Shown in pieces: positions 6,969-11,697 of a stretch of DNA of 11,697 nt. The notes under the pieces are model-generated. The model saw nothing but the letters and a program-made list of their open reading frames with translations, did no database searches and was not told where the DNA came from. The position numbers and the translations under genes were made by a program. Every line of letters begins with the position of its first letter. Position 1 is the stretch's first letter. Origin of the DNA: Ktedonobacteraceae bacterium (GTDB taxonomy: Bacteria; Chloroflexota; Ktedonobacteria; Ktedonobacterales; Ktedonobacteraceae); assembly GCA_014896635.1 (NCBI GenBank), contig JADBKA010000142.1, forward strand, positions 1 through 11,697, written 5' to 3'.

Positions 6969-8504
6969 CTATTCATCATCTCCTGTCTGTACGTACCCCT
7001 GTTGCAAAGCGAAGACCTGCGGGCCGGAACGCGGCAGAAGGACATGGAACGTGCTGCCGCGGCCTTCCTCACTCTCCAGCCAGATCACTCCACCATGTAG
7101 TTCAACAATCCACTTGCAGAGCGTCAACCCCAGTCCCAGGCCATTGACCGACCTCGTTAAATGCGTATTCACGCGATAAAACCGTTCAAAAACATGGTGC
7201 TGATGCTGCATAGGAATGCCTATGCCCTGATCGCGCACCCACAGCTCTACCAGCATCTGATCGTGTGGATAGCGCGCCCATTCCTTCTGCGGCCTATCAG
7301 GCCACTGCTGATCAAGTTCTTCTACGGTACAGGTGCGTATCCCCACTTTGATTAAGCCTCCCGACGGAGAGTATTGTACCGCATTTTCCAGCAAGTGATC
7401 GAGTACCTCTCGCAAACGCAGGCGATCAGCCCGCACTATCGGTTCTTGATAGGGCAACCTGCGATCCTCATTCTCAACCTGTACTTGAAAGGTAATATCC
7501 CCTTGCTTCCTTTCTTCTATCGCAGTATCCAGCCTTTTGCTTCTCTCTCCCTCGTAGCGCGCCCTGGCTGCCGTTATGGCTTCATGAACCAGGTAAATGA
7601 GATTCACCGGAAAAAGTCGTAAGGTCAGCCCTTCCGTTTCCAGTTGTGACATCTCCAGTAGCCGGTTGATTACTTCTTCCAGGCGATCACTGGCCTCGGC
7701 GATGACATGCAAGAACTCCCGCCGCTCCTCACGGGAAATGCGCCGTTCATGGCGCAGCAATGTGGCAGCATATCCTTTGATCGCTGCCAGGGGTGTACGC
7801 AGTTCATGGCTGACGGTTGCCAGCAGTTCTGCCCTCAGCAGTTTCACTTCGCGCATCGAGCGCGCTTTTAGTTCGGCATCTAACTCGGCCACGCGGACGG
7901 TTAACAGAAAATTGACCAGAACAGAGCGTATACTATCGGCAACCAGTGAGAGCAGCGTTACTCCGCGTGTTTTGAGCACGTCGATACTGGCCTGCCCATC
8001 CGCCGGGGCCTTTGCTTGCCAGCCAATGAAAAACAGCGCCCGTGCCGATGTCGCAGCCACTGCTGCTCCTGAGCGGGTTCTCTCTCTCCCACCATATTGC
8101 AGGGTAGACGGCAGGACCAGCGAGCATTGCCAGAGCAGCAGATCCTTCGGTTGCATATGATCAGAGCCTTGCTCGTGCGCCAGTGCTGTTTGCAGTTGCG
8201 CTAAAGACTCATCGCTCATCGAGTTATGGGCTAATAGATGCCATTGCAGCTTCATCTCTGCTTGCTGCTCATGCTCCCCACTATCATGCTCCCCACCATC
8301 ATTAGAAGGTCTCTCGAATAAAAGGAACAGCGCGCCGTACTGAGCCAGGCACAGCGCCAATACTTTCTCCAGCAGGGTCTGGGCCGGCGTATTTGATGCG
8401 TCGGCCATAACCTGCTGCTGAGCCAGGCGAGCCAGGTCAAGAAGAAGCGCCTGTATTCCCCTCTCTTCCTGTAGGATGTAGTTTTGTCCTTCCACGATCA
8501 CCAT
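6969..8504 (-). CDS. Soluble sensor histidine kinase with GAF-like N-terminal domain
   Basis: With the chosen ATG at 8504 the protein has 511 residues. The N-terminal 190 residues look like a divergent GAF-type sensory domain interrupted by a low-complexity linker. A helical connector follows, then the phospho-acceptor domain with H233 in SHELRTPLAAIKGY, and an ATPase domain with the N box (LLENAVQYSP, N374), G1 box (VRDQGIGIP) and G2 box (GLGLGLTLC). I see no transmembrane segment, so the kinase probably reads a cytoplasmic signal. The frame is open upstream to a TTG at 8594, but that codon lacks a ribosome binding site and the added residues look unstructured. GAGGGAG lies only two bases before the ATG at 8504, so the GTG of the next codon is another possible start. 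The gene follows Usp2 by 149 bases on the same strand and couples to the regulator gene after it. Confidence 0.9.
   Translation of the reverse strand: MVIVEGQNYILQEERGIQALLLDLARLAQQQVMADASNTPAQTLLEKVLALCLAQYGALFLLFERPSNDGGEHDSGEHEQQAEMKLQWHLLAHNSMSDESLAQLQTALAHEQGSDHMQPKDLLLWQCSLVLPSTLQYGGRERTRSGAAVAATSARALFFIGWQAKAPADGQASIDVLKTRGVTLLSLVADSIRSVLVNFLLTVRVAELDAELKARSMREVKLLRAELLATVSHELRTPLAAIKGYAATLLRHERRISREERREFLHVIAEASDRLEEVINRLLEMSQLETEGLTLRLFPVNLIYLVHEAITAARARYEGERSKRLDTAIEERKQGDITFQVQVENEDRRLPYQEPIVRADRLRLREVLDHLLENAVQYSPSGGLIKVGIRTCTVEELDQQWPDRPQKEWARYPHDQMLVELWVRDQGIGIPMQHQHHVFERFYRVNTHLTRSVNGLGLGLTLCKWIVELHGGVIWLESEEGRGSTFHVLLPRSGPQVFALQQGYVQTGDDE
8270..8299. repeat. 15-bp in-frame tandem duplication in the histidine kinase linker
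   Basis: CATGCTCCCCACTAT (8270-8284) is followed at once by a copy differing at one base (8285-8299). On the minus strand this encodes GGEHD then SGEHE, residues 70-79 of the kinase, inside the low-complexity part of the GAF-like region. The unit is a multiple of three, so the frame is kept; replication slippage in a tolerant surface loop is the simplest explanation. Confidence 0.8.
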
Positions 8505-8653
8505 AACTCCCTCACCGGGATAGCATCGGCTCCCTGCTCTTGCAGCCCTGCCGCCTGCCCTTTTCTCATACAGTATCCCGGATTTTTCTAGCAAAACAGC
8601 AGCGAAACGGGATCACTTCCATAAATCTCCTCACCAATCACTCCTTTTTTTTA

Positions 8654-9592
8654 TTACACCTGGGGGATATGCTTCTCAGGCACAATCAGCAGCGGCAGGC
8701 TGGTTTTTTCCATCACATACTCGGTGACGCTCTCGCTGACCCAGGCGCCGACGCTTTCGCGCCGGTGCGTTACCATCACAATGAACTCGCTGCCTCCCAG
8801 TAGCAGATAGATGCCCTGCTCTGCCGCTCGCACAATGCCTGCTCGCACATCATTCTCCTCAATCAGTGATCCTACCACTTCAACACTCAGCTTTGCTCCC
8901 AGGCCGTGATTCAGCTTGCTTACCTTTTGCTGGAGATAGTGCCTGGCCTGCTCCACCTTCTGCCGGCCTGCTTCATCGCGCACCACCTCACCAGACTCAC
9001 CGACGGTGGCTTTCGGTAATATCTCAAGCAGATGCACAACCCCTCGCACCGGGGCGGCAAGTGCGGCTACCAGGTAAACGGCGGGAATCACCGCCCGCGC
9101 CGCCTGTGCCGAACCATCCAGGGCAACCAGGGCTTCTATCGTATGTAACGGGCGAGCGGGATCGGGATAGGGACTCTGGGGTACAGGACTCTCCTCGCGC
9201 AGGATGAGCAATGGCACTGTCCCTTGAGCAGCCAGCACCTGTGTGACACTCCTGAGCACTAGACCTTTGATCCCCGTCTGCCCCCGGCTACAGAGGACGA
9301 TCAGATCAACGGCATGCTCCTTCGCCTGGGAGAGAATAGAGGGAACAACTTCACCTGTCACAGCAATACACTGAACGTCCACCTCTGGTGGCAATTGTTC
9401 TCGCTGCTTATGCAGGTAAGCATAGGCATCATGCAGATCCGAAACAGGCAGAGTTGGCTGTGTACTCTCTGGCTCGATTACTCGTAGCAGTAAGAGGGAA
9501 CCGTGTGTGGCCCGCGCTATGCGCGCCGCCAGAGAAAGGGCGCGTTCGGATCTATGTGACCCATCAAGCGGCACAAGAATACGCTTAAACAT
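8654..9592 (-). CDS. Tandem-domain universal stress protein with degraded nucleotide loops (Usp2)
   Basis: This 312-residue protein contains two Usp-type domains (about 1-132 and 150-306). The first begins with the classical KRILVPLDGS (3-12); the second has the weaker TIEALVALDGS (151-161). The ATP-binding loops are damaged. In domain 1 the motif reads SRGQTGIKGLVLRS (102-115), with R in place of both the usual histidine and the glycine of GS. In domain 2 it reads THRRESVGAWVSES (275-288) and lacks the loop glycine and GS. The protein therefore probably does not bind ATP in the usual way and may act as a signalling or scaffold partner. The ATG at 9592 has a strong ribosome binding site (GGAGAGGAGAAG) and begins exactly at the Usp fold; the in-frame codon at 9640 adds only basic residues. 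The gene ends in tandem stops, TAATAA. It lies first in the Usp2, kinase, regulator series. Confidence 0.9.
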   Translation of the reverse strand: MFKRILVPLDGSHRSERALSLAARIARATHGSLLLLRVIEPESTQPTLPVSDLHDAYAYLHKQREQLPPEVDVQCIAVTGEVVPSILSQAKEHAVDLIVLCSRGQTGIKGLVLRSVTQVLAAQGTVPLLILREESPVPQSPYPDPARPLHTIEALVALDGSAQAARAVIPAVYLVAALAAPVRGVVHLLEILPKATVGESGEVVRDEAGRQKVEQARHYLQQKVSKLNHGLGAKLSVEVVGSLIEENDVRAGIVRAAEQGIYLLLGGSEFIVMVTHRRESVGAWVSESVTEYVMEKTSLPLLIVPEKHIPQV

Positions 9593-9776
9593 GTTTCTTC
9601 TCCTCTCCGAAAAAAGATGCAAGGCCCGTCTGCGAAACACAAAGCGCTATCTCTTGTGACCTGACGCGGTTCTATCCATTCAACCCGCCACTCTCCTTGC
9701 AGCTACAGCTAACTCCTGTCTACAACACGGGCCATGCTCCTGTCCCTCATCCCCACCCATTCCTCTTTATGCTACG

Positions 9777-9841
9777 ACTATATGCTATTCATCTCACATC
9801 CACATCAAAAAGCGGCGCGAGTTCTCACAATTAGCTCACAA
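9777..9841 (-). promoter_or_regulatory. Pho-box-like tandem direct repeats and -10 element upstream of Usp2
   Basis: Read on the minus strand, element 1 is a perfect 7-4-7 direct repeat: TTGTGAG (9841-9835), CTAA, TTGTGAG (9830-9824), with an 11-base period. Element 2, starting 31 bases later, is degenerate: TTTTGAT (9810-9804), GTGG, ATGTGAG (9799-9793). Exactly ten bases after it comes TATAGT (9782-9777), a good -10 box, and I find no normally spaced -35 box, as expected for an activator-dependent promoter. The order of elements, the period and the ten-base gap are the same as before Usp1. Assignment to the regulator at 6968-6249 is inference. Confidence 0.6.
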
Positions 9842-9870
9842 CTCCATTCAGGACAAGGTGGCCTCTCATC

Positions 9871-9899
9871 TTGATGAACCGGTCATTTTTCTTCATCAA
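9871..9899. repeat. 8-bp inverted repeat with 13-base spacer
   Basis: TTGATGAA (9871-9878) and TTCATCAA (9892-9899) are perfect inverted copies around a T-rich spacer. The repeat lies 30 bases beyond the Usp2 Pho-box-like element and 240 bases before the SARP start. It could be an operator for a dimeric regulator or a weak RNA hairpin; nothing in the sequence decides between these. Confidence 0.45.
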
Positions 9900-10046
9900 T
9901 TTCCAGGAAGAAAGCAATCCAGATAAATCCATACAACAAAAATATGCCTCTCCCCAGTCCATAAAATGAGTAGTATTACGCATGCCATAAGTGAGGGTAT
10001 CAGATATCCTGCTTGCTATAGGGAAAGAATCCTCCCCGTCCGCCGG

Positions 10047-10080
10047 TTTCAATCTCCTAAGCAATATATTAATATATAGT
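10047..10080 (+). promoter_or_regulatory. Candidate promoter with AT-rich palindrome upstream of the SARP-type regulator
   Basis: TTTCAA (10047-10052) and TAATAT (10070-10075) are 17 bases apart. They lie at the edge of a 14-bp perfect palindrome, ATATATTAATATAT (10064-10077), and TATAGT follows at 10075-10080. The block is far more AT-rich than its surroundings and sits about 60 bases before the start codon. The exact promoter choice is uncertain. Confidence 0.3.
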
Positions 10081-10138
10081 AAGAGAGAAACAATGTAAGC
10101 ACAAACATAAACAAGAGGCAGTGGGGAAAAGAGAGGGT

Positions 10139-11697
10139 ATGATAGAATCATCTCTACATATTCATTTATTCGGTGATTTTAGTATTTTTTACGAAGAGCA
10201 GCAAATTACGAGCGTAACTGCCACACGCCTGCAATCCTTGCTCGCCTACCTGGTGTTGCATCGTGGCATCCCTCAGCAACGCCAGCATCTTGCTTTTCTC
10301 TTCTGGCCCGATACGACCGAAGCTCAGGCTCGTAATAATCTGCGTCAGTTGCTGCATCAATTACGCCAGGTATTTCCAGCAGTTTCGCACTTTCTCTGTA
10401 TTGAGACAAACACGCTGCACTGGCGCATCGACAGACTGCTATACCTCGATGTCGCTGAGTTTGAACAGGCACTCGACCTCGCGGACCAGGCAGTACAACA
10501 GCAGGACCGGTCTAGGTTGCAAGCCACTCTGGAGCGGGCAGATAGCCTGTATCGAGGAGAACTGCTGCCCGGTTGCTATGATGAATGGATTCTCCCTGAA
10601 CGCGAGCGACTGCGCCAGCAGCACTTACAAGCCCTCGAACACCTGCTTTCGCTCCTGGAAGCACAGGGGGACATTGTGACTGCCATCCGCTATGCGCAAC
10701 GCTTGCTCCGCTGTGATCCTTTGCGCGAAGATAGTTACCGCCACCTGATGCGCCTGTTTACGCTCAATAACGACCGCGCCAGCGCAGTGCGCGTGTATCC
10801 CACCTGCGCCGCGACCTTACAGCGCGAACTGGGGGTCGAGCCCGATCCTCTGACGCGCGAAGCCTACGAGCGCCTCCTGCACCCGCAAACGCCACCTCCT
10901 CAGGCACGCCACAGCTCGCCGGCGCTCGCTCCTTCCCCGACCCTGATCGGACGACAGCCGGAGTCGGAGCAGCTACAAACTGCCTGGTCTCACGCGGCTT
11001 CAGGAGAACCCCACTTCGTTCTCGTAACCGGGGAAGCGGGCATTGGCAAATCACGACTGGCCGAAGACTTCCTGGCCTGGGCAAACCAGCAGGGGGCTGT
11101 CACTGCAAAAGCGCGCTCTTATGCCGCTCTCGGCCAGCTCTCTTTCGCTCCTGTGACGGACTGGCTCCGCAGCGATGCTCTGCGAGCGCATCTCGGACGG
11201 CTCGACCCACTGTGGCTCTCAGAGATCGCGCGCCTTCTGCCGGAATTGCTGACAGAACGGTCAGATGTCCCGCACTATGAGCCAGTCACCGAGTACGGTC
11301 AGCGCCAGCGTTTCTTTGAGGCGCTGGCGCGCGCACTGCTGGCTACAGAGCGTCCATTAGCGTTGTTGATCGATGACCTGCAATGGTGCGACCCAGAGAC
11401 GCTTGAATGGCTTTTTTTCCTCCTGCGTTTCGATCCCACAGCGCGCTTGCTCGTGGTCGGCTGCGCCCGCACGGAAGAACTACCGCCCCGTCATCCGCTG
11501 CGTGGTCTGCTGCTGCATCTCTACAGCACACTACCTGTAACAGAAATTGCACTCCAGCCGCTGGATGCAGCAGAAACCGCCTATCTGATCGCCCAGGTAG
11601 CGCACCACGAACTGGACCCGACCTCGCTCATGCAGGTGTATCACGCGACCGAGGGCTATCCACTCTTTGTGGTCGAACTCGTACGGGCGGGCCTGGG
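10139..11697 (+). CDS. SARP/AfsR-type transcriptional regulator with BTAD and AAA-type ATPase domain (3' end outside window)
   Basis: The frame is open from an ATG at 10139 to the window edge, 519 codons. The N-terminal 95 residues form an OmpR-like winged-helix region (HLFGDFSIFYEEQQITSVTATRLQSLLAYLVLHRG...LRQLLHQLRQ). The bacterial transcriptional activation domain (BTAD) spans about 103-247 and ends in the typical VYPTCAATLQRELGVEPDPLTREAYERLL. After a proline-rich linker comes an AAA-type ATPase domain starting with LIGR (269-272), Walker A GEAGIGKS (298-305, K304) and Walker B LLIDDLQW (D412, D413). Such proteins bind direct repeats and use ATP to gate activity; in actinomycetes they control secondary metabolism or morphological development. 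The start is supported by GGGGAA ten bases upstream. A tetratricopeptide or LuxR-type C-terminal part may follow, but is not visible. The target genes are unknown. Confidence 0.87.
   Translation, partial: MIESSLHIHLFGDFSIFYEEQQITSVTATRLQSLLAYLVLHRGIPQQRQHLAFLFWPDTTEAQARNNLRQLLHQLRQVFPAVSHFLCIETNTLHWRIDRLLYLDVAEFEQALDLADQAVQQQDRSRLQATLERADSLYRGELLPGCYDEWILPERERLRQQHLQALEHLLSLLEAQGDIVTAIRYAQRLLRCDPLREDSYRHLMRLFTLNNDRASAVRVYPTCAATLQRELGVEPDPLTREAYERLLHPQTPPPQARHSSPALAPSPTLIGRQPESEQLQTAWSHAASGEPHFVLVTGEAGIGKSRLAEDFLAWANQQGAVTAKARSYAALGQLSFAPVTDWLRSDALRAHLGRLDPLWLSEIARLLPELLTERSDVPHYEPVTEYGQRQRFFEALARALLATERPLALLIDDLQWCDPETLEWLFFLLRFDPTARLLVVGCARTEELPPRHPLRGLLLHLYSTLPVTEIALQPLDAAETAYLIAQVAHHELDPTSLMQVYHATEGYPLFVVELVRAGL

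Larger units (their letters stand above)
9593..10138. other. 546-bp divergent intergenic region between Usp2 and the SARP regulator
   Basis: This stretch separates Usp2 (leftward) from the SARP-type regulator (rightward). It contains the Pho-box-like region for Usp2 (9777-9841), an 8-bp inverted repeat (9871-9899) and an AT-rich block (about 10061-10080) upstream of the regulator. The Usp2 leader would be about 178 bases if transcription starts near 9770; I see no riboswitch-like fold in it. A 106-codon open frame on the minus strand (10151-9831) has one hydrophobic segment but no ribosome binding site and no recognisable family; I do not call it a gene. Confidence 0.5.

Noticed and set aside
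9831..10151. 106-codon minus-strand open frame in the SARP-Usp2 intergenic region with one hydrophobic segment
   Set aside because: No ribosome binding site at a usable distance, no family resemblance, and it overlaps both the start of the SARP gene and the Pho-box-like element. The hydrophobic stretch is what AT-rich DNA tends to encode.

Overview
The window reads as a moderately GC-rich bacterial chromosome segment. An actinobacterial-style coenzyme F420 operon sits beside paired universal stress proteins, a two-component system and a SARP/AfsR-type BTAD-ATPase regulator. This combination fits a Ktedonobacteria-like member of the Chloroflexota best. An actinobacterium is the main alternative. 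The assignment is inference from gene content; there is no rRNA or other taxonomic marker here. I see no tRNA or rRNA gene, CRISPR array, transposase or phage gene.

Layout. (1) 1-1441, minus strand: 480 codons of a multi-pass membrane sensor with a coiled coil and a HAMP-like segment; its C-terminus lies outside the window. (2) 1442-1766: divergent intergenic region with a good sigma70-type promoter for the next operon. (3) 1767-4914, plus strand: a four-gene coenzyme F420 operon, cofE, a stand-alone FMN nitroreductase-fold reductase, cofD and cofC. Together these would activate the three-carbon acid, transfer it to FO, reduce the intermediate and add glutamates. FO synthase (cofG/cofH or fbiC) is not present. 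(4) 5122-6150, plus: a tandem-domain universal stress protein (Usp1). It converges on (5) 9592-6249, minus: a second tandem Usp (Usp2) with degraded nucleotide-binding loops, a soluble histidine kinase and an OmpR/PhoB/KdpE-type response regulator. A 15-bp perfect hairpin lies between the convergent units. (6) 9593-10138: a 546-bp divergent intergenic region. (7) 10139-11697, plus: the first 519 codons of a SARP-type regulator (winged helix, BTAD, AAA-type ATPase), cut by the window end.

The most interesting signal is non-coding. Each Usp gene is preceded by a perfect 7-4-7 direct repeat with an 11-bp period: GCTGTGA-TCTT-GCTGTGA before Usp1, and TTGTGAG-CTAA-TTGTGAG, in the sense of transcription, before Usp2. 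In both cases a second, degenerate 7-4-7 element starts 31-33 bp downstream, and a candidate -10 box begins exactly 10 bp after that element. This is the geometry of a Pho box, the tandem site bound by PhoB/OmpR-family regulators, and a regulator of that family is encoded between the two Usp genes. I therefore propose a compact local regulon in which the kinase-regulator pair controls both Usps. The Usp, GAF-like kinase and KdpE-like regulator together also resemble the parts of KdpD/KdpE spread over separate soluble proteins.
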